Positions 53,115 to 61,974 of a DNA stretch of 64,000 nt are shown one piece after another. The position numbers were made by a program, and so were the translations under genes. Within the stretch, counting starts at the first letter, position 1. Every line of letters starts with the position of its first letter. The stretch spans positions 248,001-312,000 of the forward strand of contig NZ_JBGCCN010000004.1 in NCBI RefSeq assembly GCF_041261225.1. Reading direction: 5' to 3'. This DNA comes from Streptomyces sp. V4I8 (GTDB lineage: Bacteria > Actinomycetota > Actinomycetes > Streptomycetales > Streptomycetaceae). The notes under the pieces were generated by a model that was given only the letters and a program-made list of their open reading frames with translations, was not told the DNA's origin and did no database searches.

Positions 53115-53996
53115 ATGCCCCGCCCCGCGACAGCCTCCGGCGACGACGAAGGCGAGGAAGAGCCCGGCGCCGTCGAGAAGACCACCACCGCCAGGACGGC
53201 AGCGGCGGCATCCTCCCGTCGGACGGGCCGGCAGACCTTGACTGACCTGGCTTTCCTCGCCCGCGCGATGAAGGCCCCGGCCCTGCTGGACGCCGCCGAA
53301 CGGCTGGCCGAACGCGCCCGCAAGGAGTCCTGGACGCACGCCGAATACCTCGTCGCCGTGCTCCAGCGCGAGGTGAGCGCCCGCGAATCGCACGGCGGCG
53401 AGGCCCGCGTCCGCGCGGCGAGGTTCCCCGCCGTCAAAACGGTCGAGGAACTCGACGTCACCCATCTGCGCGGGATAACGCGCCAACAGCTCGCGCATCT
53501 GGGTACGTTGGACTTCATCGCCGGGAAGGAGAACGCCGTTTTCCTGGGTCCGCCCGGGACCGGAAAGACACACCTGGCGATCGGGCTCGCGGTCAGAGCC
53601 TGCCAGGCCGGACACCGCGTCGCCTTCGCGACCGCCTCCGAGTGGGTCGACCGGCTCGCCGCCGCCCACGCAGCCGGCCGTCTGGCCGACGAGCTCACCA
53701 GACTGGGCCGCTACCCGCTGATCGTGGTGGACGAGGTCGGCTACATCCCCTTCGAGGCCGAAGCCGCGAACCTGTTCTTCCAGCTCATCTCGAACAGATA
53801 CGAACGCGCGTCCGTGATCGTCACCAGCAACAAGCCCTTCGGACGCTGGGGAGAGGTCTTCGGCGACGAGACCGTGGCCGCCGCCATGATCGACCGCCTC
53901 GTCCACCACGCCGAGGTCCACTCGTTCAAGGGCGATTCGTATCGCATGCGCGGCCGCGAACTCGGACGCATCCCCACCGACAACCAAGACGACTGA
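53115..53996 (+). CDS. istB: IS21 helper ATPase IstB
   Basis: 293 residues; its ATG directly follows the istA stop, so translation is coupled. AAA+ motifs: Walker A GPPGTGKTHLAIGL, Walker B LIVVDEVGYIPFE, sensor region VIVTSNKPFGRWGEVFGD. It shows IstB's typical end (MIDRLVHHAEVHSFKGDSYR). It helps IstA choose and bind target DNA (family knowledge). Confidence 0.93.
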   Translation: MPRPATASGDDEGEEEPGAVEKTTTARTAAAASSRRTGRQTLTDLAFLARAMKAPALLDAAERLAERARKESWTHAEYLVAVLQREVSARESHGGEARVRAARFPAVKTVEELDVTHLRGITRQQLAHLGTLDFIAGKENAVFLGPPGTGKTHLAIGLAVRACQAGHRVAFATASEWVDRLAAAHAAGRLADELTRLGRYPLIVVDEVGYIPFEAEAANLFFQLISNRYERASVIVTSNKPFGRWGEVFGDETVAAAMIDRLVHHAEVHSFKGDSYRMRGRELGRIPTDNQDD

Positions 53997-54074
53997 ACAC
54001 ACGCAACAGAAGACACCTGGGTCACTATTCACCCGCCCAAACTGGGTCACGGTTCACCCGCCGCCGACAGGGCC

Positions 54075-54260
54075 CAACTTGAGCAGGGCGAGCTGGAAGC
54101 AGCCCTCACCACCGCGCAGGCCATTCCCCGTGACGCGAGGCACGGGCGCGTCGGGCTCCTCCTTCAGGGCTTCACCAAGCGCCTGGCTGAGATCGCTCCG
54201 AAGGCTGCCGCGGTGGGAGAATGGGCCCAGTATGCGAACCGGTACCGGACACGCATGTGA
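54075..54260 (+). pseudogene. HTH/TPR regulator, C-terminal part (split by IS21)
   Basis: 62 codons reading QLEQGELEAALTTAQAIPRD, then GRVGLLLQGFTKRLAEIAPK and ending YANRYRTRM before TGA 54258-54260. It is the final TPR and tail of the regulator starting at 50688 and joins it in frame across the GGGCC duplication. Confidence 0.82.
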
Positions 54261-54710
54261 AGCCGGTGCGCGCTGCTGTGAGGCGGCCCTCTCCGGCCAG
54301 TCTTCACCTAGGGTGGGGGCTTGGCCGGGAAGGGCGCCGCCAATGCCGTCCACGACGGTTGAGGTCGGACTGGGTGAGCCGGCCCAGGGGCCGCCCCTCC
54401 CGTGAAGAGGGATTTTTATGGGTCAGCGCCCAGTGGTCAAGGTGTCTTCGCGCCTCTGTGACGGTCAAGGCCGATAGGCGGCCGTGAAGCTCCCGCATTA
54501 CGACGTAATGTCCATGGGCCTCATGCCGCAAAGACGAGTACAGCGGATCGCAGGGATCGCTGCCGCGTAGATCAACGCCCAGGTGGAGCGAGTGGCCCCG
54601 CCCTCTTCATGTTCGTGAGGGCGGGGCCGTCGGAGCTCTTGACTACCCAGTGCCGCCCGCCGGTGATCTGCTGGGGAGCATCGCCACGGACTTCATGGGA
54701 TCGGGGAGCG
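54261..54710. other. Intergenic stretch with terminators only
   Basis: About 450 bases between the convergent regulator tail and CAP-domain gene. It holds a small stem followed by ATTTTT near 54395-54418 (possible terminator for the plus strand) and the strong hairpin at 54594-54628. A 75-codon minus frame at 54304-54531 has no recognisable features. Confidence 0.4.
54594..54628 (-). terminator. Hairpin terminator after the CAP-domain gene
   Basis: A 12-bp perfect GC-rich stem (GGCCCCGCCCTC and its complement) with an 11-base loop, 83 bases beyond the stop of the minus-strand CAP-domain gene. Confidence 0.65.
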
Positions 54711-55622
54711 TCAGCCGCGGTTGCCGAAGTTCTGGGTCCAATAGGAACCGCTGGCGTCCACGCCGATGCCTATCTCCTTGAGCCTCGGGTCGAGGATGTT
54801 CGCCCGATGGAGCGGGCTCTTCATCCAGTCCGCCATGATGACTTCGGGGCTGCCCTTCCGGTGGTGAATGTTCTCAGCCCACCTGGACCAGTCGTAACCG
54901 GCCCGCTTGATCCGGTCACCCGGCGACGACCCGTCGGAACCAGTGTGGGCGTACACGCCGGTACGGGCCATCTGGTTGGCGTAACCCTGTGCGGCGCCAT
55001 TCAGCTTCGCGTTGAGGGCCAGGGGCTGCAGACCGGACTTCGCGCGTTCCTGGTTGACGAGCTGCAGGATTCGCCCCACGGTGGCGTTGGTGGGGGTTGC
55101 GCCCTGCTTGTTCTCAACCTGCGGGGTCTGGTTCCGGACCTGCGGGGCCTGGTTCCGGTCCTGCGGAGTCTGGTTCCGGTCCTGCTGGGTCTGCTTGTCC
55201 TGGTCGTTCTGATGGGGCTGGTTCTGCTGGATTGGCGTCCACTGGCCCTGCCACTGGCCATTCTCATCCAGGCGCCAGTCACCCTGCCAGTTGCCCTGCC
55301 GACCGTGCCATTCGCGCTGAGACGAAGAGTCAGTGACGACTGAGACCGGGGTCTGGTCGCCCTGCGTGGGCGTCCACTGTCCCTGCCACCCCTTGTCATC
55401 CATCCGGAAGTTGCCCTGCCAACCTCCCTGCTGACCCTGCCATTCCTGCTGACCCTGCGGGGCAGCCTGTTGCGACTGCTGCGAGTTCGGGCAGCAGGCA
55501 GCGCTGGCAGCAGTCGCGGCGGCTAACACGAAGCCCGCGGAAACCGGGACCAGTGCACCGGTTCTCAGCACTCGCTTCTGCATCGGCGTCAGCTCTTTCG
55601 GCTTTTTGTGACGTGCAGTCAC
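54711..55622 (-). CDS. Secreted CAP/SCP-domain protein with WQG repeats
   Basis: 303 residues from GTG 55622 (GGAGGAAG upstream). The signal peptide (TARHKKPKELTPMQKRVLRT, ending TAASA) resembles that of the phospholipase-like protein. After cleavage a CC pair is followed by Gln-rich sequence with two W-Q-G modules (GWQGNFRMDD..., NWQGDWRLDE...) and an NQTPQDR-type repeat tract. The C-terminal CAP domain (about 175-303) holds the metal-site residues: His in GVYAHTGSDG, Glu in WAENIHHRKG, His in SPLHRANILDP, and ends YWTQNFGNRG. CAP domains bind lipids or act as secreted effectors (family knowledge); role here unknown. It stands alone, followed by a terminator. Confidence 0.82.
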   Translation of the reverse strand: MTARHKKPKELTPMQKRVLRTGALVPVSAGFVLAAATAASAACCPNSQQSQQAAPQGQQEWQGQQGGWQGNFRMDDKGWQGQWTPTQGDQTPVSVVTDSSSQREWHGRQGNWQGDWRLDENGQWQGQWTPIQQNQPHQNDQDKQTQQDRNQTPQDRNQAPQVRNQTPQVENKQGATPTNATVGRILQLVNQERAKSGLQPLALNAKLNGAAQGYANQMARTGVYAHTGSDGSSPGDRIKRAGYDWSRWAENIHHRKGSPEVIMADWMKSPLHRANILDPRLKEIGIGVDASGSYWTQNFGNRG

Positions 55623-56235
55623 TTCTTCCTCCAACACGCTGAATTGGACAACTGCCAATGCCCACACGGATGCACTGGGAGAGTCTTCTGTCGATCCCAG
55701 TGCTCCGCGCAGACTTGGATCGAGTGTTTTGGGCGTCTACCACGTAGTGACGTGGGAACTTCACTCCTCGCCTCTGTGCGCGACGAGGCTACTCAGTAGC
55801 AACACCACGGCCCGGGAACGAGAACCCAGAGTGAAAAGGCCGGTCAAACGATCATCGCGCATTTCCAAAACGTAACAGACGCCACCCCTGCATCCAAACC
55901 TGTCAGGATACAACGTAAAGACAGCATTCTTCGCACCGTCAAAACGTGTGAAATGGCGCGTAGTTGATAAGAATGGCGCGGTGAGACGACGGCATCACTG
56001 ATCGCGACCGCTGAGTTCATCTACGCCAATCGTGTGGATAATCATCACTTCTCGCGTATCCCTTCCTCTTCCTCTGTGGGGACCAACCGTCCTGCTCAGG
56101 TGCGGGCTCCTCCAGGCACCCGCACCGTCGTCAGAACAAGGAGTAAGCGATGCACGCCGTACGGCCCATGTGCTGTCAACGGTCCACCCCTTGCCGGAAT
56201 CAGCGCGGTACTCGAGCCGGCGGGAGGGGGTCCCG
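55623..56235. other. Long divergent intergenic region
   Basis: 613 bases between the divergent CAP-domain and UDP-sugar-dehydrogenase-like genes. The middle (55.80-55.98 kb) is AT-rich for this genome and may contain promoters for both. I see no open frame with convincing protein character and no known RNA motif. Confidence 0.4.
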
Positions 56236-57477
56236 GTGAAGGTCGCCGTCATGGGACAGGGGTATGTCGGATTTCCCCTGGCGGTAGCCGCTGCCGAGGC
56301 GGGCCACGAGGTGATCGCATTCGAGCCGGACCCGCAGCGGTTCGAGCAATTACGCGTCGGCGTCTCCTACATCGAGAACGTCCCCCGCAAAAGGCTCGGC
56401 GCCGTGTTGAAGTCCGGCAGGTACTGGCCGACACGCGAAGAGGCCCGCCTCGCCGATTTCGACATCGCGGTCATCGCCGTACCCACGCCGCTCAAGGACC
56501 GGCTGCTGGACCTCAACGGCGTGCGACAGGCGGCGGAGACGCTCGCGCGGCATGTACGCAAGGGCACGACGGTCATCCTGGAGTCGACCACGCACCCCGG
56601 GACCACCCGCAAGGTCGTGCTGCCGATCCTGGAGGCCCTCTCACGGCTGCGGGCCGGGACAGGCTTTCATCTCGGATACTGTCCGGAACGCGTCGATCCG
56701 GGCAATGAACGGTGGACGTTGGCGACCACCCCGAAGGTCGTTTCCGGACTCACAGAGGAATGCCGCGCTCGTGTCGCGGAGTTCTACGCCGGCATCACAC
56801 AGAAGGTGGTCCTGGCGGACAGTCTCGAAGAGGCCGAACTGGCCAAGGTGTTCGAGGACGCTTTCCGCCATGTCAATGTCGCCCTGGTGAACGAGCTGTC
56901 CCGAGTGGCGCACCTGCTGGGCGTGGATGTCCGGCACACGCTCGACCTGGCCGGCTCCAAGCCGTTCGGGTTCACGAAGTTCACGCCCGGATCCGGGGTG
57001 TCCGGCCCCAGCTCTCCCGTCGACCCGGTGTATTTGAGCCACCACGTCAAGACGGGGGACGACGAGCCGTTCCGGCTGGTCGAGCTTGCTCAGCAGATCA
57101 ACGACGGGCAGCCCGCCTACGTCGTCAGCCGCCTCCAGGACACCCTCAACACCCGGCACCGCAAGGCTCTCAAGGACGCCCGGGTCCTGGTGCTGGGCCT
57201 GGACCGGAAAGCCGACGCCGACGATACGCACCAGTCGCCGGCCGCCGGCGTCGTCGCCGAGCTGGAACACAGAGGAGCGCTTGTCCACACCACGGTTCCC
57301 CAGGTAGCGGGCCCGGTTCAGGGCCGTCGAGGGCGGTTGCCGTACCGGGCCTACGACGCCGTCGTACTGCTCACCCCGCACAAGGAGTTCGATCTCACGA
57401 GGATTGCCGGAGAAGCCGTCTACGTGCTTGACGTGCTGGGTGTCATGCCCGAGGCCGCACACATCGAGCGCCTTTGA
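56236..57477 (+). CDS. UDP-sugar dehydrogenase-like protein lacking the catalytic Cys
   Basis: 413 residues from GTG 56236 with GGAGGGGG five bases upstream; the frame is open from 56032. An N-terminal NAD-binding fold (VAVMGQGYVGFPLAVAAAEA) is followed by the central helix (EAELAKVFEDAFRHVNVALV) that keeps Lys204 but has Asp208 where Asn is usual. The active-site segment, normally P-G-x-G-V-G-G-H-C-I-P-x-D-P, reads PGSGVSGPSSPVDP: the thiol position is Ser259 and the adjacent Gly/His are lost. The C-terminal R-E-S-P sugar-binding motif is HQSP. Such changes would block the second oxidation to an acid. It stands apart from the other polymer genes. Confidence 0.8.
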   Translation: MKVAVMGQGYVGFPLAVAAAEAGHEVIAFEPDPQRFEQLRVGVSYIENVPRKRLGAVLKSGRYWPTREEARLADFDIAVIAVPTPLKDRLLDLNGVRQAAETLARHVRKGTTVILESTTHPGTTRKVVLPILEALSRLRAGTGFHLGYCPERVDPGNERWTLATTPKVVSGLTEECRARVAEFYAGITQKVVLADSLEEAELAKVFEDAFRHVNVALVNELSRVAHLLGVDVRHTLDLAGSKPFGFTKFTPGSGVSGPSSPVDPVYLSHHVKTGDDEPFRLVELAQQINDGQPAYVVSRLQDTLNTRHRKALKDARVLVLGLDRKADADDTHQSPAAGVVAELEHRGALVHTTVPQVAGPVQGRRGRLPYRAYDAVVLLTPHKEFDLTRIAGEAVYVLDVLGVMPEAAHIERL

Positions 57478-57680
57478 TCGGTGGGGGTGGCCTGGCCGGG
57501 GGCAGGGCTACGCGCCCCGGCCGCAACTCTTGGTGAGGAGTTGGGTATTGGGTGACGCCGATGTGACGAACATGCGCTCACATGAGATGCTCCCGTCGCC
57601 ATTACTTGCGAGTAAGTCGATGGGCGCATCCGCGAGCAATGGCTGCCATCCCCCACCACCCATTGCCCGGAGGACTTTCC

Positions 57681-58345
57681 GTGCGTGCCCTCACCAGGAG
57701 AATCCTGGTTCCCTTCGCGCTGACGACGCTGGCTCTCACCTCAAGCGGGTGCTCCTCGTTACCGGGTGACGACGTCGGCTCCGGCCCTGCCGCCGGTGCC
57801 ACCTCCACCGCCGGGGCGACGCCCGCCGACAAGCCCAGACGCCTGGACGTCGCTGCCACACCGACCGGGTCACCGACGCCGACCGCCGTGGCCAGAGAGA
57901 GTGGCGGATCGGGTGCGCGCCAGTCCTCGTTCAAGGTGAAATCCTTCGACAAGCGCACCGGACGCACCGTCATATCCAAGCCACGATCGACGTCGCCTAG
58001 TGGGAGCCCCGCTGCCACTCCGCACGGTGCGGACGCGGGCCCCGTCCGCACCGGCGATGTCATCGCCAGCGCTCCAGTACCGGGCGCCCCGGACGGCCTG
58101 CTCGTTGAGGTCGACGAGGTTGTCGGCGAGACCAGCCAGGGCACCGAGGTGACCACCAGACCCGCGACCCTCAGGGCACTCCTCGCCGACGACGCCGCGG
58201 AGGGTGAGGTACCCGTCGACCCGTCGGCAATCGACGCCGAACCTCTCTTGCGCGGTGTGAAGGTGTCCTGGGCCGGGGCCCGCGGCACGACCTTCGGCCC
58301 CAAGGGCGCGAAGCTCCCTCTGGGCACCCTGCGCCTCGACGTCGG
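57681..58345 (+). pseudogene. Lipoprotein, N-terminal part (split by IS66)
   Basis: From GTG 57681 (CGGAGGA upstream) the product begins with a signal and lipobox (LALTSSGCSS, Cys24) for lipid anchoring. A Ser/Thr/Pro linker and a domain ending KLPLGTLRLDVG follow. It stops inside the IS66 element. With 59917-60661 it restores a 469-residue lipoprotein. Function unknown. Confidence 0.8.
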
Positions 58346-59908
58346 GTAACTGGATAGGTGCTCCTGGCGGGATGAGTTGAATCTTGTCAGTTGGATCGGT
58401 GATCATCTGTCTCGTGTCTGATGCTGCTGTGCCGCCTTCTTATGAGGAACTCGCTGTTCTGGTGGTGCAGTTGCGTGAGGAACTCGCCGCGGCGCGGGAA
58501 CGGATCGTGGTACTGGAGGGTCAGGTCGTGGACCTGACGGCCCGGCTGGGGAAGAACTCGGCGAACTCTTCCAGGCCGCCGTCTTCGGACGGACTGGCGA
58601 AACCGGCTCCGAAGTCTCTGCGTGGGAAGTCCGGGCGGGGGCCGGGCCGCCCGAAAGGCCAGAAGGGCATCACGCTGCGGCAGGTCGCGGACCCCGACCA
58701 CCGGGTCGAGCACCGGCCCCACGGCCCTTGCGCCGGCTGCGGTGCGGACCTGGCCGGGGCCGTCGTGGCCGGTATCGAGCGGCGTCAGGTCTTCGACCTG
58801 CCCGAACGTATCGGCCTGGAGGTCACCGAGCATCAGGTCCTGACCTGCCGGTGCGCGTGCGGGCGGAGCGAGAAGGCCTCCGGTCCCGAGGGCGTGCGGG
58901 CCCCGGTGCAGTACGGTCCTGGTCTCGCGGCCGCCGGCGTCTACCTGATGCACGGCCAGTTCCTGTCCAAGGACCGCACCGCCACCGCCCTGGCAGACCT
59001 CTTCGACGCGTCCGTCGCGCCGGGCACGGTGGCCTCGTGGGTACGCACTTGCGCGAGCCGGCTGGATGCCTTCGGCCGTCTCGTGGCCGGGAAGGTCGCC
59101 GGCGCGGCGGTGGCGTTCTTCGACGAGACGGGGTTCCGCACCGCCGGGTGCCTGCACTGGCTGCACTCCGCCTCCAGCGGCCAGTTCGTACACCTGTCGG
59201 TGCACCGCCGCCGCGGTCGCGAAGGCATCGACGCGGCCGGGATACTGCCCGGCTTCACCGGCATCGCCATGCACGACGCCTGGGCGCCCTACGACTCCTA
59301 CCCGCAGGCCGAACACGCCTTGTGCTCGGCACACGTACTACGCGAACTGGTCGCGGTCACCGAGCGGGGCAGCGAGAAGGCCCGGTGCGCGGCCTACCGC
59401 GCCATCGACGCCGTGCTGGCCCTGAAGAAGGCCGCGGAAGAGGCCCGAGCGGACGGGCTCGACGCGATCGCCGTGTCCGTGAAGGACGGTGAGCTTGGGG
59501 CGCTGGCCCAGGCGGTGGCCGACGGGCTGAAGGCGACCGCCACCCGCAGCTCGAAGACCGAGGCGAAGTACCACGCCCTGTTCAGACGGCTGACGAAGCG
59601 CTGGAACGACTACCTGCGCTGGGTCCACGACCTCACACTGCCGTTCGACAACAACCCAGCCGAACAGACGATCAGGATGGCCAAGCTGCGGATCAAGGTC
59701 TCCGGCTGCCTGCGCACGCTGCACGGCGCGCAGGACTTCGCCGCGATCCGCACCTACCTGGCCACCGCCACCCGACACGAGCAGCCCATGCTCGACGTCC
59801 TCATCCAGGCCATGCGCGGCAGCCCCTGGATGCCCGCCCTCGGCTGATCACCGGTCCCGCCAACCGGCAATCACGCACGCCTCCGGACCGAGACACCTAT
59901 CCAGTCAC
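58346..59908 (+). mobile_element. IS66-type insertion sequence (1563 bp)
   Basis: Inverted ends GTAACTGGATAGGTG and GTGACTGGATAGGTG (from the right), with 8-bp target copies GACGTCGG at 58338-58345 and 59909-59916. It holds a single transposase gene (no tnpA/tnpB). Removal restores the lipoprotein frame exactly. Confidence 0.93.
58414..59847 (+). CDS. IS66-family transposase
   Basis: 477 residues from GTG 58414 (58384 also possible). An N-terminal leucine-rich coil (VVQLREELAAARERIVVLEG) is followed by LGKNSANSSRPPSSDG and the zinc-ribbon-like CAGCGADL ... CRCACG region. The catalytic region has Asp in FFDETGFRTAG, Asp in AMHDAWAPYDS, and Glu in FDNNPAEQTIRMAKLRIKVS. All are typical of IS66 TnpC, and no defect is seen. 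Confidence 0.9.
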   Translation: MSDAAVPPSYEELAVLVVQLREELAAARERIVVLEGQVVDLTARLGKNSANSSRPPSSDGLAKPAPKSLRGKSGRGPGRPKGQKGITLRQVADPDHRVEHRPHGPCAGCGADLAGAVVAGIERRQVFDLPERIGLEVTEHQVLTCRCACGRSEKASGPEGVRAPVQYGPGLAAAGVYLMHGQFLSKDRTATALADLFDASVAPGTVASWVRTCASRLDAFGRLVAGKVAGAAVAFFDETGFRTAGCLHWLHSASSGQFVHLSVHRRRGREGIDAAGILPGFTGIAMHDAWAPYDSYPQAEHALCSAHVLRELVAVTERGSEKARCAAYRAIDAVLALKKAAEEARADGLDAIAVSVKDGELGALAQAVADGLKATATRSSKTEAKYHALFRRLTKRWNDYLRWVHDLTLPFDNNPAEQTIRMAKLRIKVSGCLRTLHGAQDFAAIRTYLATATRHEQPMLDVLIQAMRGSPWMPALG

Positions 59909-59916
59909 GACGTCGG

Positions 59917-60661
59917 TACCGCCATCGCCACGGCGGAAGGCGCCCCGGCATCCGCCGCCGCATCCGTCCATGGCTACGTCGAGCTCGCCCCCGAAGTGGA
60001 GTTCTCCTACAACGGCAGCGCCCGTGATCACTTCCTCGGCCTCACCGGTGACTGGACCGCGCAGTGGGCGCTCAAGGGCCGTGCGGCAGGTGGCGTGAAA
60101 CAGCGCATACCGTTCGCCAAGCTCCACGCCGATCCAGTGATCCAGGTCGGCCCCGTGCCGGTCGTGGTGAATCTCGACCTCACCTGCTACATACAGGTTG
60201 AGGCCGATGGCCGGATCACTCTGGACGTTGAGCACAAGGTCACGGGAGACTTCCGGGTCGGCGCCGGCTACACCTCGGCAGAGGGCTGGAGTCCGGAAAG
60301 CACTTCCCATGTCAAGAGTTCGCCCGTGAACGCGAGTGTCACAGCGGCGGGCCGGGCCCAGTCCACCCTTGGTGCCGAAGCCACCGTGGGGCTGTACGGC
60401 ATGGCGGGCGTCATGGCCGACTTCGCTCCCTACTTGCGTGGCGATGCCAGGGCCACCGCCACCGCATCCACCAAGGGCAAAGCCTCGGTCGTCGGCACCT
60501 GGGCCCTCCACGGCGGCTTCGACCTGAGCGGAAATCTCCAGTTCCAGCTCTCGGTCTTCGGGACGCCGGTCTTCTCACACAGCATTCCGGTGGGCCGTCT
60601 CCACCGTGAATGGCGGATAGCAGGCGGCGAGGGCGGCGCGACCGCGGCGCCATCCGCCTGA
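59917..60661 (+). pseudogene. Lipoprotein, C-terminal part (split by IS66)
   Basis: Continues the lipoprotein from codon TGG/ACC...: TAIATAEGAP, then VEFSYNGSARDHFLGLTGDW. The segment contains beta-strand-rich repeats (LDLTCYIQVEADGRITLDVE, DARATATASTKGKASVVGTW, SGNLQFQLSVFGTPVFSHSI). I recognise no family. It ends at 60661 before a large hairpin. Confidence 0.78.
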
Positions 60662-60720
60662 ACCGTGCCTGCCTGGCGGCCGGTCCACTTGTCCGTTCGA
60701 CAGCTCATGAGGGCGGTCGA

Positions 60721-60782
60721 GTTGCCGCCACGTGGGGTCGCGTCCGCAGCGGCGCGCGTGACCCCACGCACGTGGCGGCAAC
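60721..60782. terminator. Large bidirectional hairpin terminator
   Basis: GTTGCCGCCACGTG at 60721-60734 pairs with CACGTGGCGGCAAC at 60769-60782; the 34 bases between them can pair further (GGGTC/GACCC). It lies between the convergent lipoprotein and Rpf/LysM genes. Confidence 0.75.
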
Positions 60783-60903
60783 GTTTCTGGGCAACGCGAG
60801 GCGCGATCCCGCAGCGCCCGTGCAGAGCTCGGGCTCGTAGCGGGGGTCGCCGGCGTTCAGCGGCGCATGACTCGCCGCTGGGACGTCCCCCTCGATCTCG
60901 CGG

Positions 60904-61593
60904 TCACTTCAGGCGCAGTTGCTGGCCGGGATAGATGAAGTCGGCGTCCTCGACGATGTCCCGGTTCAGCTGGAACAGCTTCTGCCAGCCACCCTTGACG
61001 TCGTGCTTCTCGGCGATCGAGCTGAGGGTGTCACCCTTGACGACCTTGTACTCGCCGTGGCCCTTCTTGACCTTCTTGCCGGTCGGGGTGGTGACGCTCT
61101 GGTGCTTGTCGATGGACGGGCGCTCGGTGGAGCGGGACGTGTGCTGCTGCTCGGTGGCGCGAGTAGTGGCGCCCTGGTCGCGCTGGGAAGGCACGCTGTT
61201 GGAGGAGCCGGTGTAGGCGGCCTTGGACAGGCCCTTGCCGCAGGCCGGCCAGGCGCCGCTGCCCTGGCTCGCGAGGACCTTCTCGGCTATCTGGATCTGC
61301 TGGGCCTTGGTGGCCTGGTCGGCGGTGGCGGCGTACTTCGTGCCGCCGTACGCGGCCCAGGTGGAGGCGGAGAACTGCAGACCGCCGTAGTAGCCGTTGC
61401 CGGTGTTGATCGACCAGTTGCCGCCGGACTCGCACTGTGCGACGGCGTCCCACTCGGAGGCGGTGGCGGCGGAGGCGCTGCCGGCCGCCATCAGCGGGGC
61501 GGCGACGGCGGCGGCGCCGGTGACGCCGACGACGGCGATGACCCGAGCGGCCATGGAGGGACGAATGTGCTTACGCGTGCCGGATAACAGCAT
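60904..61593 (-). CDS. Secreted Rpf-like transglycosylase with LysM domain
   Basis: 229 residues from ATG 61593. The signal peptide ends near GSASAATASEWD. The transglycosylase-like (resuscitation-promoting-factor) domain reads WDAVAQCESGGNWSINTGNG, YYGGLQFSASTWAAYGG and QIQIAEKVLASQG, with Glu of CESGG as the catalytic acid. A Ser/Thr/Gln linker leads to a C-terminal LysM (YKVVKGDTLSSIAEKHDVKG, IYPGQQLRL) that binds peptidoglycan. It cleaves cell-wall glycan during germination or growth (family knowledge). It is controlled by the c-di-AMP riboswitch directly upstream. Confidence 0.9.
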   Translation of the reverse strand: MLLSGTRKHIRPSMAARVIAVVGVTGAAAVAAPLMAAGSASAATASEWDAVAQCESGGNWSINTGNGYYGGLQFSASTWAAYGGTKYAATADQATKAQQIQIAEKVLASQGSGAWPACGKGLSKAAYTGSSNSVPSQRDQGATTRATEQQHTSRSTERPSIDKHQSVTTPTGKKVKKGHGEYKVVKGDTLSSIAEKHDVKGGWQKLFQLNRDIVEDADFIYPGQQLRLK

Positions 61594-61610
61594 GGATGAA
61601 TTCCTCACCG

Positions 61611-61765
61611 ACGCCTGCGAGGTGAGCTGTCGGGTTAGGACCGGTTGAGTGTCCCTGCCATGACTCGCTTGTACGAGGCATGGATTCACCCCAAGCCGCA
61701 CCGGTCAACTGCTCGGAACGGCACTTACCTTGGGTCCCCCACTCCTGCCTACGGCGCTTGACGCG
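61611..61765 (-). ncRNA. ydaO-type c-di-AMP riboswitch
   Basis: On the minus strand the conserved blocks of the ydaO/yuaA aptamer appear in order: GGGGGACCCAAGG, TTGGGGTGAATCC, AACCCGACAGCTCACC and a closing CGCAGGCG. The RNA starts near 61765 and ends about 20 bases before the Rpf/LysM start. These riboswitches sense cyclic di-AMP and turn off cell-wall hydrolase genes in actinobacteria (established). Exact ends are approximate. Confidence 0.88.
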
Positions 61766-61974
61766 TCGACTGTTCCCGCACGGCCGCTGGCAGGATTCGG
61801 CGTTGCGGCAGGCGGGGCCCGCGGTGGCGAGCGGTCATGACCGTAGACATGTGATCCGCTGAATTCCCAAAACGATCAAGGCTTCTGAGAACTATCTCTC
61901 ACAGCCGACATTGGGACAATTCGGCGCGAAGTGATGCGTGAACTGCCTCTGAATCCCCACCGTTCGACGCTCAG

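Larger units (their letters stand above)
51753..54069 (+). mobile_element. IS21-family insertion sequence (2317 bp)
   Basis: The boundaries are set by the 5-bp target copies GGGCC at 51748-51752 and 54070-54074. Removing the element and one copy joins the regulator frame perfectly. The imperfect terminal repeats run TCTCGACG...GAACGCTGACCC on the left and TGTCGGCG...GAACCGTGACCC from the right. The istA and istB genes fill it. Confidence 0.9.
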
